From NCBI GenBank assembly GCA_963669295.1, contig OY769938.1, positions 3,038,001 through 3,102,000 of the forward strand: a DNA stretch of 64,000 bases. The letters are read 5' to 3'. Below the pieces are notes generated by a model. It did no database searches and had not been told where the DNA came from. It worked only from the letters and a program-made list of their open reading frames with translations. Of this stretch, positions 8,049 to 16,315 are shown piece after piece (the first letter of the stretch is position 1; the number at the start of each line of letters is the position of its first letter). A program made the translations under genes and the position numbers. Source of the DNA: G963669295 sp963669295 (GTDB taxonomy: Bacteria > Bacteroidota > Bacteroidia > Flavobacteriales_D > CALLUQ01).

Positions 8049-8783
8049 ATGGATTCAAACTCGAAAAACATTCTCTTAATAGGAGCATCCGGAGGGGTGG
8101 GAAGCAACATTGCTGTTGACCTGGCAAAGGCCGGACATCGATTGGCACTGCACTATCATTCAGGAGCAGAACAGGTGCAACAATTGGCAGATACTGTTGC
8201 GGCAAATGGAGGCTTTTGTAAAACTTACAAGGCCGACATTACCAACGAAACGGAAGTGCAGGAAATGATGCAGCAGGTGGCAGTAGATTTTGAGTCGATT
8301 GATGTATTGGTAAACAATGCCGGAATTACTAAAAGTGGCATGAGCTGGAAGATGGAGTTGGCCGATTGGCAACAAACCATCGACATCAACCTTACTGGGG
8401 TCTTTTTGTGCATTAAACATGCATTGCCTGTCATGCGCAATAACAATTGGGGCCGTATCGTCAACATCACTTCTGTAGTAGGGCAAGCCGGATTTCCGGG
8501 TACAGTGGCTTATGCCGCATCAAAAGCCGGATTAATAGGACTCACCAAAACAGTAGCCAAAGAAGTGGCCGAAAAAAACATAACAGTAAACTCTATTGCC
8601 CTCGGCTACTTTGAAGCAGGAATGTTGTACAAAGTACCTGAACCCATTAGAGAACAAATTAAAACCACCATACCCCAAAAGGCATTTGGTGATACAGCTG
8701 AGATCAGCAATTGCATTTTATACTTGTGCAATGCTTCATATTTAACCGGTCAAACCATCAACCTCAATGGAGGTTTACACTAA
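8049..8783 (+). CDS. FabG-like short-chain dehydrogenase/reductase
   Basis: A 244-residue classical SDR resembling 3-oxoacyl-ACP reductase. The Rossmann glycines are GASGGVG (12-18), NNAG is at 89-92, and the catalytic Ser142, Tyr155 and Lys159 (YAASK) are all present; the C-terminal GQTINLNGGLH is typical of FabG relatives. It should reduce a keto group with NAD(P)H. Its place as last gene of the deacetylase/acyltransferase cluster suggests a dedicated acyl or sugar substrate rather than housekeeping fatty acid synthesis. The start is 1 nt after the FemAB-like stop. Confidence 0.88.
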   Translation: MDSNSKNILLIGASGGVGSNIAVDLAKAGHRLALHYHSGAEQVQQLADTVAANGGFCKTYKADITNETEVQEMMQQVAVDFESIDVLVNNAGITKSGMSWKMELADWQQTIDINLTGVFLCIKHALPVMRNNNWGRIVNITSVVGQAGFPGTVAYAASKAGLIGLTKTVAKEVAEKNITVNSIALGYFEAGMLYKVPEPIREQIKTTIPQKAFGDTAEISNCILYLCNASYLTGQTINLNGGLH

Positions 8784-8793
8784 CTCGTAATTC

Positions 8794-9450
8794 ATGATAC
8801 CAGTACACAACCTTAGTACCAACAACTCCATTTTTAACACCTTCATCTCTGAACTTAGAGACACCACCATTCATAACGATAGAATGCGGTTTCGACGAAA
8901 CCTTGAGCGCATAGGTGAAGTGATGGCTTATGAACTCAGTAAAAACCTGGAATATGAAACCAGGGAGGTGATTACTCCACTGGGAGTGGCGCACATGTCG
9001 GAGATGGTAGAACAACCTGTTATTGCTACCATACTAAGAGCTGGTTTGCCTTTACACCAAGGTTTTTTGAATTACTTTGACAGAGCGGAAAATGCCTTTG
9101 TATCGGCCTATAGAAAACATACCAAGAACGACGATAGCTTTGAAGTTGAAGTGGAGTACCTTTCCAGCCCTTCTATTGAAGGGAAGGTATTGATTTTAAC
9201 AGATCCTATGCTGGCCACAGGCTCTTCCATGGTATTGGTATACAAAGCACTTTTACAACGTGGTAAACCAAAACATATCCACATTGCTACTACCATTGCA
9301 AGCACCGAAGGCATTGAGTTTACCCGAAAAAACCTTCCGCCAAATGCTACCATTTGGGCAGGGGCCATTGACGATGAGCTTACCGCACAAGCATACATTG
9401 TTCCCGGGTTGGGAGATGCTGGAGACCTGGCGTATGGAGAGAAAGGGTAA
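8794..9450 (+). CDS. upp: Uracil phosphoribosyltransferase
   Basis: Converts uracil and PRPP to UMP in pyrimidine salvage. The 218-residue protein has the PRPP loop LILTDPMLATGSS (133-145) and the uracil-binding signature YIVPGLGDAGD (201-211). It is slightly longer at the N-terminus than the E. coli enzyme. It begins 10 nt after the reductase and is followed at 5 nt by a small membrane protein and then a YjjG-type nucleotidase, which also works on pyrimidines, so this part of the run looks like nucleobase salvage. Confidence 0.95.
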   Translation: MIPVHNLSTNNSIFNTFISELRDTTIHNDRMRFRRNLERIGEVMAYELSKNLEYETREVITPLGVAHMSEMVEQPVIATILRAGLPLHQGFLNYFDRAENAFVSAYRKHTKNDDSFEVEVEYLSSPSIEGKVLILTDPMLATGSSMVLVYKALLQRGKPKHIHIATTIASTEGIEFTRKNLPPNATIWAGAIDDELTAQAYIVPGLGDAGDLAYGEKG

Positions 9451-9455
9451 GGCCG

Positions 9456-9908
9456 ATGCTTGAAGTATGGGAAATCATTAGTATTGTTGTTACTGCTGCT
9501 ACCAAGTTTTTGTTTTCAGCACCGCTATCATTAGGGTTAGGCTATTCAGTGGTAGAAACCATTCTTATCATTACCCTGGGAGGCTGGTTTGGTGTAGTAC
9601 TCTTTTATTACTTTGGAGGATGGGTCACCGATCAAATCATTCGACTGGTGAAGAAACTGGTGAAGAATAAAAAAGAAAAGGAGAAGAAAACCTTTACCCG
9701 TCGTAATCGAATGATTGCTAAAATAAAAGGCACTTATGGTCTTATTGGTATTTCCATCATTACTCCATGCATGGTTTCGATTCCAATTGGCTGTATCATT
9801 GCTTCACGGTATTTTAGGAATGATCGTAAAACAGTGCCATTCCTCATGCTCTCTGTGTTTTTATGGGCATGTATTTTAACAGGAATGTTCTCCTTTATTG
9901 CCGACTGA
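9456..9908 (+). CDS. Small integral membrane protein, unknown
   Basis: A 150-residue protein with about four hydrophobic segments: roughly 5-25 and 33-60 at the N-terminus, then a very basic loop (KKLVKNKKEKEKKTFTRRNR), then about 95-115 and 125-147. I do not recognise a named family; the arrangement recalls small COG2426-like membrane proteins but this is a guess. Its stop overlaps the ATG of the next gene (TGATG), and upp is 5 nt upstream, so it belongs to the upp/nucleotidase transcript. Confidence 0.8.
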   Translation: MLEVWEIISIVVTAATKFLFSAPLSLGLGYSVVETILIITLGGWFGVVLFYYFGGWVTDQIIRLVKKLVKNKKEKEKKTFTRRNRMIAKIKGTYGLIGISIITPCMVSIPIGCIIASRYFRNDRKTVPFLMLSVFLWACILTGMFSFIAD

Positions 9909-10603
9909 TGAAAACATACCGACACCTCTTTTTTGACTTGGACCGCACCCTTTGGGACTTCGAGAAAAATGCACATGAAACGTTAACGGAGCTGTTCGAC
10001 AAGCACCAATTGAAGGAGCGAGGTATTGCCGATGTCAACACTTTCATTACAACATATAAGCGCATTAATGAGATGCATTGGGCTGAATATAGGGGAGGAA
10101 AAATCACAAAAGAATACTTGCGTACCATCCGTTTTCAAAGCACTTTCGAGCATTTCTCAATTCAAGATGAAGCCCTGGCTCACCAGGTAGGAGAGGAGTA
10201 CATTGCTATTTGTCCGGTAAAAAGCCATGTGTTTCCTCACACCTACGAAACATTGGATTACCTGGCAGGCCGTTATGAACTACACATCATTACCAATGGG
10301 TTTGAAGAGGTGCAAGACATTAAGATGAGGCACAGTGGATTGGAAAGGTATTTTGATGTGATTGTTACTTCGGAGAAGGTAGGCCATAAAAAACCAGATG
10401 CCCGGGTTTTTCAGTATGCCCTGCAAGCAACGGGGGCTGTACCCGGTGAGAGCTTAATGATTGGTGATGATGCTCCGGTTGATTTGGTTGGAGCCAGGAA
10501 TGTGGGAATAGACCAGGTGTATTTTAATCCAGAACGATTGCCAAACAGCGAATCGTTTACCTTCGAAATTCATTCGTTGGCAACCCTACAGGAGTTATTG
10601 TGA
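9908..10603 (+). CDS. yjjG: YjjG-family HAD pyrimidine nucleotidase
   Basis: A 231-residue haloacid dehalogenase-type phosphatase. Motif I is FFDLDRTLWDF (nucleophile Asp and acid Asp two residues later), motif II IITNGF, motif III the lysine in VGHKKPDARVF, and motif IV MIGDDAPVDLVGA. The FDLDRTLWDF-N-A signature points to the YjjG/YfnB group, which dephosphorylates non-canonical pyrimidine nucleotides. The start ATG at 9908 is chosen because it overlaps the preceding stop as TGATG; longer in-frame starts lie inside the upstream gene. House-cleaning of pyrimidine nucleotides fits the nearby upp. Confidence 0.9.
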   Translation: MKTYRHLFFDLDRTLWDFEKNAHETLTELFDKHQLKERGIADVNTFITTYKRINEMHWAEYRGGKITKEYLRTIRFQSTFEHFSIQDEALAHQVGEEYIAICPVKSHVFPHTYETLDYLAGRYELHIITNGFEEVQDIKMRHSGLERYFDVIVTSEKVGHKKPDARVFQYALQATGAVPGESLMIGDDAPVDLVGARNVGIDQVYFNPERLPNSESFTFEIHSLATLQELL

Positions 10604-10604
10604 C

Positions 10605-10631
10605 AAAAAAAGCCCTTCGCTAGAAGGGCTT
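10605..10631. terminator. Bidirectional terminator between convergent genes
   Basis: A perfect 9-bp stem AAGCCCTTC / GAAGGGCTT with a 4-nt loop. On the minus strand it is followed by a T7 run, so it best serves the minus-strand gene ending at 10652; the same hairpin can end the plus-strand run. Confidence 0.8.
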
Positions 10632-10651
10632 CCAATATCGTGCTAGAAAAA

Positions 10652-10990
10652 CTAGTTTTCTTTCTTTTCAGCAGTGTCTTCGCTGGCTTTCTTACCAGTA
10701 CAAGCAGCTTTTGATTTAGTGCAAGATTTGCCATTTGCAGCAGTTTTTCCTGAGCAAGCAGCAGCTTTTGCCTTTGAACATGATGTGGCATTGGCAGCAG
10801 TTTTACCACTGGCACAGCAAGATTTTTTTGCGCCTTTTTTCTTCTTGTCTTTCTTGTCGTCGCCTTTTTTATCATCGCCTTTATCGGCCAACTCAATTTT
10901 GTCAGTTGTTGTATCAGCAGCAACAGCTGTTTTGGTAGTGGTGGTAGCAACAAACGCAACCAACGCTAAAAGTAAAAGTATCTTTTTCAT
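10652..10990 (-). CDS. Small secreted Lys/Cys-rich protein
   Basis: A 112-residue protein starting MKKILLLLALVAFVATTTTK with a signal peptide ending near AVAA. The ATG at 10990 is chosen because the signal sequence follows it at once; the longer frame has no support. After a Lys/Asp block (KGDDKKGDDKKDKKKKGAKK) come two imperfect repeats of the pattern CxSGKTAANxxSC(S/T)KxKAAC, giving about seven cysteines spaced among lysines and alanines. The C-terminus is acidic. No domain is recognised; metal binding or disulphide cross-linking in the periplasm is possible but speculative. Low complexity makes homology searches unreliable. Confidence 0.75.
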   Translation of the reverse strand: MKKILLLLALVAFVATTTTKTAVAADTTTDKIELADKGDDKKGDDKKDKKKKGAKKSCCASGKTAANATSCSKAKAAACSGKTAANGKSCTKSKAACTGKKASEDTAEKKEN

Positions 10991-11090
10991 TGTGGAAAAA
11001 TTAGATGTTACAAATTTGATTCTGCTAAATATAGTCAATAAACTGGCTTGAATCAAAACCGAAAAGCGCAGTTTCTACAATTGCTAAACC

Positions 11091-11741
11091 TTAAAAAGAA
11101 GCAATTATTGTATTGCAGCCAGTAACTTTTTGATTCAATTCCACCTCAATTTTTGCATCCAGGGGCAGAAACACATCAATTCTAGACCCAAATTTAATGA
11201 AGCCAAACTCAGTGCCTTGCTGTGCTGGTTCGTTTTCTTTGCTGTAATAGATAATGCGTCGAGCCACAGCACCAGCAATCTGACGAAACAGGATTTCCTT
11301 TTTGTTTTCGTGCTCTATTACAATGGTAGTGCGTTCGTTTTCGGTAGAAGACTTAGGGTGCCATGCTACCAAAAACTTACCGGGGTGGTATTTAGCATAT
11401 TTTACAGTGCCACTTATAGGGTTCCAATTGGCATGTACGTTGAGTGGCGACATAAAAACGGAAACCTGTATGCGCCTATCCTTAAAGTATTCTGTTTCCT
11501 CTACTTCTTCAATAACCACCACCTTGCCATCGGCCGGACAAAGAATTTGATTTGCTGTAGCCGGAGAAACACGTTTGGGGACAATGAAAAAATTAACAAT
11601 CAACAAAAAGAAGATGAATGCAGCACTTACGAGGGGCAATGCAATGAACAAAGGCAAGAACCAATAAATGGCAAAACTCACTCCTCCAAGTAGGAGCAGG
11701 GCCATTAAGATGATAAGATGTCCTTCTTTATGTATGCGCAT
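11091..11741 (-). CDS. psd: Phosphatidylserine decarboxylase (short type)
   Basis: Makes phosphatidylethanolamine from phosphatidylserine. The 216-residue protein has two N-terminal membrane helices (about 8-28 and 31-53), the catalytic segment CPADGKV (Asp71), FMSPLNVHANW (His103), YHPGKFLVAW, and the self-cleavage site FIKFGSRID in which Ser186 becomes the pyruvoyl group. This is the compact form rather than the longer E. coli type. It is the last gene of the rsfS-ftsH-DUF2007-cdsA-psd run, 40 nt behind cdsA, which supplies the CDP-diacylglycerol upstream in the same pathway. Confidence 0.94.
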   Translation of the reverse strand: MRIHKEGHLIILMALLLLGGVSFAIYWFLPLFIALPLVSAAFIFFLLIVNFFIVPKRVSPATANQILCPADGKVVVIEEVEETEYFKDRRIQVSVFMSPLNVHANWNPISGTVKYAKYHPGKFLVAWHPKSSTENERTTIVIEHENKKEILFRQIAGAVARRIIYYSKENEPAQQGTEFGFIKFGSRIDVFLPLDAKIEVELNQKVTGCNTIIASF

Positions 11742-11781
11742 AAACTGGCGGTAAAGTTAACAAGAATTGTGTGATGATCAA

Positions 11782-12606
11782 TTAGCTTAGGTACTGAATG
11801 AATAGGATGTAAGCCAATACCAATGGCACCGAAAGAAATACCCCATCAAATCGATCGAGAATGCCACCATGACCAGGGAGAATGGTTCCAGAATCTTTTA
11901 CATTGATGCTTCGCTTAAACATAGATTCTACCAAATCGCCCAACGTTCCAAAGACGACCACAATGAGGGCAATAACCATCCAGTGCATTACTGGCAATGT
12001 GGTGAAATAAATGGACAGCACGTAGGCAACACCAACGCTTAACACTGCGCCACCGGCCCATCCTTCCCATGTTTTTTTTGGCGATATGCGTTCAAACAAC
12101 TTGTGTTTACCAAAAGAACTCCCTGCCAAATAGGCACCAGTATCGCTGGTCCAAAGCAAAATAAAGTAACCGAGCAACAGTTGATAGGTGTGTGGAGTGG
12201 CATAAGGCTCAATTATCAACGAATTGAGCATGGAGAACGGCACTGCGATGTACAAGATACCCAGCACGGTATAGCCAATATTAAGCATAGGAGCGGTTTT
12301 ATTTCTAAACAGCTCTATCACAAACATTAAAACCAATAAGGGAACAATAGCCAACAGAGTAATGGAAGGTACCCAACTCAGATGAATGCTGGTAAGCAAT
12401 GCATATATACCACTTCCGGCCATTACTCCCAGCCATTTTTGAGGAGCATGTCCTGCAGATTCGAGCAACCGATAAAACTCAGCTAACCCTAGTGCTGTGA
12501 CGAGTAAAAACAATCCTGCACTAGCAAAAGGGTGCCCCACAATTGCCCCCACAATAACCGCCACGAAAACGAGGCCGGTAATGGCTCTGGTTAGCAAGTT
12601 GCTCAC
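11782..12606 (-). CDS. cdsA: Phosphatidate cytidylyltransferase
   Basis: Forms CDP-diacylglycerol from phosphatidate and CTP, the common precursor of bacterial phospholipids. The 274-residue polytopic protein carries the C-terminal CDS signature SMFKRSINVKDSG...PGHGGILDRFD. The start is GTG at 12606, overlapping the TAG stop of the upstream DUF2007 gene by one base, which argues for translational coupling. psd follows 40 nt downstream. Confidence 0.95.
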   Translation of the reverse strand: MSNLLTRAITGLVFVAVIVGAIVGHPFASAGLFLLVTALGLAEFYRLLESAGHAPQKWLGVMAGSGIYALLTSIHLSWVPSITLLAIVPLLVLMFVIELFRNKTAPMLNIGYTVLGILYIAVPFSMLNSLIIEPYATPHTYQLLLGYFILLWTSDTGAYLAGSSFGKHKLFERISPKKTWEGWAGGAVLSVGVAYVLSIYFTTLPVMHWMVIALIVVVFGTLGDLVESMFKRSINVKDSGTILPGHGGILDRFDGVFLSVPLVLAYILFIQYLS

Positions 12607-12812
12607 TAGAGTTGAGATTTATTGATGATTTGCAACGCCTGTACTACATTCTCACGATGTACATACAGTTCGGCTTCTCCAATTACCGGGTAGGTAGAAT
12701 CTTGTTGGTTAAGAATAATGGCATTAATACCATGCTCTTCCAGAATAGTGCGCAGCAACTCAATGCTATGCGGAAGGTTAGAGCTATGTACTTTTTCCCA
12801 ATTCTTATCCAT
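12606..12812 (-). CDS. DUF2007 domain protein
   Basis: A 68-residue protein, start ATG at 12812. The sequence EKVHSSNLPHSIELLRTILEEHGI...ELYVHRENVVQAL is the DUF2007 pattern (a small ferredoxin-like fold annotated as a putative signal-transducing or PII-like domain). No experimental role is established. It is 12 nt behind ftsH and overlaps cdsA by one base, so it lies inside the operon. Confidence 0.88.
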   Translation of the reverse strand: MDKNWEKVHSSNLPHSIELLRTILEEHGINAIILNQQDSTYPVIGEAELYVHRENVVQALQIINKSQL

Positions 12813-12824
12813 CGGGACTTTTTT

Positions 12825-14975
12825 CTATTGATTTTCCTTGTTGTGTTCCGGCTCTTCTGTACTGCTGTCAGCTGGAGTTTCGGTAGTGGTATCTGTTGGT
12901 GCAGCCTCCGTTACGGGAGTGGCATCGGTCGTTGCTTCACCCGTTTCCGTCACAGCTTCTGGTACTTCTACCGCTGGAATATCATCCAATTGAGGCGGCT
13001 TTAGCGACTCTTCAATTGGAGTAGTGGCTTCTTGCACTGGGTCAGCAGGTTTGCCATTGGCTTGCTGCTTCTCAGCAAAAGGACGCTTGCCAAAAATTGC
13101 TTCAAGGTCTTCCTTAAACATAACTTCTTTTTCCAGTAGCAATTCAGCCAACTTTATGAGTTTCTCCTTATTGTCGTGCAACAGCTTTTTGGCCCTGTCG
13201 TATTGATCTTCAATAATTTTACTCACCTCTTCATCAATCACCTGTGCCGTTTTTTCGCTGAATGGCTTCTGAAACGAATATTCACTGCCTCCGTTAGAAT
13301 CGTAGTAGCTAATGTTACCGATTTTATCATTAAGGCCATATACGGTAACCATGGCATGTGCTTGTTTGGTTACCTTTTCAAGATCGCTTAATGCTCCGGT
13401 TGAAATTTTGCTGAAAATGGTTTCTTCTGCTGCTCTTCCTCCCAACGCGGCACACATTTCATCTAGTATCTGCTCGGTAGTGGTAATTTGTCGTTCTTCG
13501 GGCAGGTACCAGGCGGCACCAAGAGAACGTCCACGAGGTACGATGGTCACCTTTACCAGTGGGGAAGCGTGTTCCAGAAGCCAGCTTACCGTAGCATGCC
13601 CTGCTTCGTGGAAGGCGATTACCTTTTTCTCTTCCTGGGTAATGATCTTATTTTTCTTTTCCAGCCCACCAATAATTCGATCAACAGCATCGAGGAAATC
13701 TTGTTTGCCCACGTTGCTCTTTTTCTTACGTGCTGCAATAAGAGCAGCCTCGTTACAAATGTTGGCAATATCTGCTCCAGAGAAACCTGGTGTTTGCTTG
13801 GCCAGGAAGTCGATGTCTACCGAATCATCTATTTTAATAGGCTTTAAATGCACCTGGAATATTTCTTTACGCTCTAATAAGTCGGGCATGTCAACATAAA
13901 TCTGACGGTCGAAACGACCTGCACGCAATAAGGCGCGATCCAGAATGTCTGCCCGGTTGGTAGCACCAAGGATAATAACCCCACTGTTGGTGCCAAAACC
14001 ATCCATTTCAGTCAACAACTGATTCAAAGTGTTTTCGCGCTCATCGTTGGCACCCATGTTCGGACTTTTTCCACGCGCTCTTCCAATCGCATCAATCTCA
14101 TCGATGAAAATGATGGACGGTGCTTTTTCTTTGGCTTGCTTGAATAAGTCGCGCACACGAGAAGCACCTACCCCAACAAACATCTCTACAAAGTCGGAAC
14201 CCGAGAGGGAGAAGAAAGGTACTTTAGCTTCACCTGCAACGGCTTTCGCGAGCAATGTTTTACCAGTACCCGGAGGGCCTACCAATAAAGCACCTTTAGG
14301 AATTTTTGCTCCCAGTTGAGTGTATTTTTTTGGGTTTTTTAAGAAGTCTACAATTTCTTGTACTTCCTCTTTAGCGCCCTCTAACCCAGCAACATCACCG
14401 AAGGTTACATTGGTGCTTTTTTCCTTATCAAAAATTTGCGCCTTCGATTTACCAATGTTGAAGATTTGCCCACCAGGGCCGCTGCCACCACCACTAATCC
14501 GACGCATGATAAAGATCCATAAGCCAATCATAATGGCAATAGGAATAAGCCAACCCAGAAGGTCGCGTCCCCAGGTATCTCTTGTTTTAAAGCTGAATTT
14601 AAGGCCATGCTCCTCATTCATCTTCTTGAGGTCGGCATTGATGGTTTCTTTCCATGCACCAACTTCAAATGAATAATGTGGCCCCTTGCTTTTGGCACCC
14701 GATAATAACGATCGTCCAACCTTTGTTTTGTGCGATTCTTTTTCCAGTGCTTCACTACTCAGGTAAACCTCAGCAGTATGCGGATTGCCATTAAGACTGT
14801 ATACAATTACTTTATTTACATCACCATCAGCTACCATCTGCTCAAACTCAATGGTAGAAATCTCATGCGTCCCACTATTCCAGTTGAAAAGGTTGATCGA
14901 AATTAAAATAACCCCTATGATCGCATAGATCCAGTAAAAATTAAATGGTTTCTTTTTATTTGGGGTGGATGCCAT
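12825..14975 (-). CDS. ftsH: ATP-dependent zinc metalloprotease FtsH
   Basis: A 716-residue membrane-anchored AAA protease that degrades unfolded membrane proteins and short-lived regulators. Membrane helices lie at about 11-30 and 139-157 around a periplasmic domain. The AAA module has Walker A GPPGTGKT (233-240), Walker B IIFIDEIDAIG (about 288-298) and the second region of homology RAGRFDR (351-357); the zinc site is HEAGH (456-460). After the protease domain there is an unusual tail of about 85 residues (from about 632) rich in Thr, Glu, Pro and Ala. It lies 80 nt behind rsfS, in one operon with phospholipid genes. Confidence 0.97.
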   Translation of the reverse strand: MASTPNKKKPFNFYWIYAIIGVILISINLFNWNSGTHEISTIEFEQMVADGDVNKVIVYSLNGNPHTAEVYLSSEALEKESHKTKVGRSLLSGAKSKGPHYSFEVGAWKETINADLKKMNEEHGLKFSFKTRDTWGRDLLGWLIPIAIMIGLWIFIMRRISGGGSGPGGQIFNIGKSKAQIFDKEKSTNVTFGDVAGLEGAKEEVQEIVDFLKNPKKYTQLGAKIPKGALLVGPPGTGKTLLAKAVAGEAKVPFFSLSGSDFVEMFVGVGASRVRDLFKQAKEKAPSIIFIDEIDAIGRARGKSPNMGANDERENTLNQLLTEMDGFGTNSGVIILGATNRADILDRALLRAGRFDRQIYVDMPDLLERKEIFQVHLKPIKIDDSVDIDFLAKQTPGFSGADIANICNEAALIAARKKKSNVGKQDFLDAVDRIIGGLEKKNKIITQEEKKVIAFHEAGHATVSWLLEHASPLVKVTIVPRGRSLGAAWYLPEERQITTTEQILDEMCAALGGRAAEETIFSKISTGALSDLEKVTKQAHAMVTVYGLNDKIGNISYYDSNGGSEYSFQKPFSEKTAQVIDEEVSKIIEDQYDRAKKLLHDNKEKLIKLAELLLEKEVMFKEDLEAIFGKRPFAEKQQANGKPADPVQEATTPIEESLKPPQLDDIPAVEVPEAVTETGEATTDATPVTEAAPTDTTTETPADSSTEEPEHNKENQ

Positions 14976-15055
14976 GTTTTAAAATTTGCTTGATTGTTTT
15001 ATCCGTTTTATTTGTCTGCAATTACCTATAAAGACGTTCGGTACGGGTAAATATT

Positions 15056-15433
15056 TTATACGGCATACTTTATCTGCCTGGTTTTTGCGTCGGCCCACAA
15101 GTTTTCGAGACTGTAAAACTCACGAGCATCTTTATGAAAGACATGCACTACCACATCAACGTAATCCAGTAGTATCCACTCTGCATTCTCAAACCCCTCC
15201 TTATGCCAGGGTTTTTCTCTGAGTGCCTTCAGTGTTTCTTCTATCACCGAGTCGGCAATAGCTTCTACTTGAGTGTTAGAGTCACCATGACAGATAATGA
15301 AAAAATCACAAACAGCATTGTGAATTTCTCGAAGGTCCATGCACACAATGTCATGCCCTTTTTTCTCCTGGATTCCCTTTACTACAACATCCGCCAGTTG
15401 CGATGACTCTTCGGTTGATTTTCCTTTACTCAT
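15056..15433 (-). CDS. rsfS: Ribosome silencing factor RsfS (YbeB/Iojap)
   Basis: A 125-residue protein that binds uL14 and blocks subunit joining when nutrients are short. Family features are LADVVVKGIQEKKGHDIV, the core CDFFIICHGDSNTQVEAIAD, and the C-terminal WILLDYVDVVVHVFHKDAREFY. I chose the ATG at 15433; the eight-codon longer version would need a TTG start. It diverges from birA and heads the ftsH-cdsA-psd operon. Confidence 0.93.
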   Translation of the reverse strand: MSKGKSTEESSQLADVVVKGIQEKKGHDIVCMDLREIHNAVCDFFIICHGDSNTQVEAIADSVIEETLKALREKPWHKEGFENAEWILLDYVDVVVHVFHKDAREFYSLENLWADAKTRQIKYAV

Positions 15434-15454
15434 TCGCGGTTTACCTTTAAATGA

Positions 15455-15462
15455 CAAAAGTA
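15455..15462 (-). promoter_or_regulatory. -7 promoter box of rsfS-ftsH-cdsA-psd
   Basis: TACTTTTG on the minus strand matches TAnnTTTG, 21 nt before the rsfS start. A TTTG at 15477-15480 lies 14 nt upstream, shorter than ideal. Confidence 0.45.
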
Positions 15463-15521
15463 ATTAAATTAATCCACAAAATAGCGTTAATTTCACCAGT
15501 CTTTAAAGCCCTTTATTTTCA

Positions 15522-16277
15522 ATGAACACCTTGTTTGTAGGCCAGAATTTGATCAAACTCAACCGGGTTGATTCCACCAATACTTATGCCATTCATTTGA
15601 TGTCGAATGAAAGTACACCAGAAGGTACAGTAATATGGGCACTCGATCAGTTTGAAGGGCGTGGGCAAAGAAGCAATACCTGGACAAGCAAAGCAGGCGA
15701 AAACTTGATATTTAGCCTTGTGCTTAAACCGTCGTTTTTGCCCATCAATAGCCAATTCGGATTGAGCATGATGACTTCTTTAGCATTAGTTGATTGCCTC
15801 GATAATTGGTTGGGTAAAGAACAGCTGTTTATCAAGTGGCCCAACGATATTTATGTGATGAACAAAAAAATTGCGGGCATTTTGATTGAAAACATGGTGA
15901 ATCAACAAAGACTAACAAGTGCTGTTATTGGCATAGGGCTGAATGTGAATCAAGTGGGGTTTGAACAATTGCCCAATGCGACATCACTTAAATTAGAAAG
16001 CAATCAATCGTTTAACCTACCAGAAATATTAGAACAGTTGTGCGGTAGATTGGAAGCTCGCTATTTGCAATTGAAAAGTGCCAACGGGTTAACGCAATTG
16101 CAAAGTGAATACATGAAACGCTTGTATCTACTCAACACATGGTCTACTTATTTATACCAGAAAGAAGAAATACTGGCACGAATCATTGATGTGAATGATG
16201 CAGGAAAACTAATGCTGGAGCAAAAGAATGGAGCAATGCTTTCGTGCGATTTTAAAGCAATACAATTTGTGGATTAG
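15522..16277 (+). CDS. birA: Biotin--protein ligase, no DNA-binding domain
   Basis: A 251-residue ligase that attaches biotin to acetyl-CoA carboxylase and related carriers. The biotinyl-AMP loop GRGQR is at 46-50, followed by KAGENLIFS, KWPNDIY (104-110) and KKIAGILIE. The helix-turn-helix domain of E. coli BirA is absent, so it is the monofunctional type and cannot repress biotin genes by itself. The start ATG lies directly behind a TATTTTCA promoter-like box (15514-15521), so the message may have almost no leader. Confidence 0.93.
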   Translation: MNTLFVGQNLIKLNRVDSTNTYAIHLMSNESTPEGTVIWALDQFEGRGQRSNTWTSKAGENLIFSLVLKPSFLPINSQFGLSMMTSLALVDCLDNWLGKEQLFIKWPNDIYVMNKKIAGILIENMVNQQRLTSAVIGIGLNVNQVGFEQLPNATSLKLESNQSFNLPEILEQLCGRLEARYLQLKSANGLTQLQSEYMKRLYLLNTWSTYLYQKEEILARIIDVNDAGKLMLEQKNGAMLSCDFKAIQFVD

Positions 16278-16279
16278 CG

Positions 16280-16315
16280 CGTAAGTCCTCGTGTTATTAC
16301 ACTACGTAACTTACG
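16280..16315. repeat. Inverted repeat between birA and the SRPBCC gene
   Basis: CGTAAGT (16280-16286) is complementary to ACTTACG (16309-16315), with a small inner hairpin GTGT-TATT-ACAC. There is no clear T run, so it may be a weak bidirectional terminator for this convergent pair; it reaches into the last codons of the minus-strand gene. Confidence 0.4.

Noticed and set aside
10690..10880. Short-repeat array that might look like a CRISPR or minisatellite
   Set aside because: The repeats are imperfect, codon-phased and part of a coding sequence; there are no unique spacers of constant length.
10674..11051. 125-codon plus-strand frame over the Lys/Cys-rich gene
   Set aside because: It is the reverse of a low-complexity gene, giving Phe/Leu/Ser runs; the minus frame has a signal peptide and a matching terminator.
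13312..13899. 195-codon plus-strand frame opposite ftsH
   Set aside because: Antisense shadow of the AAA and protease domains; Ser/Pro-rich translation typical of reversed coding sequence.
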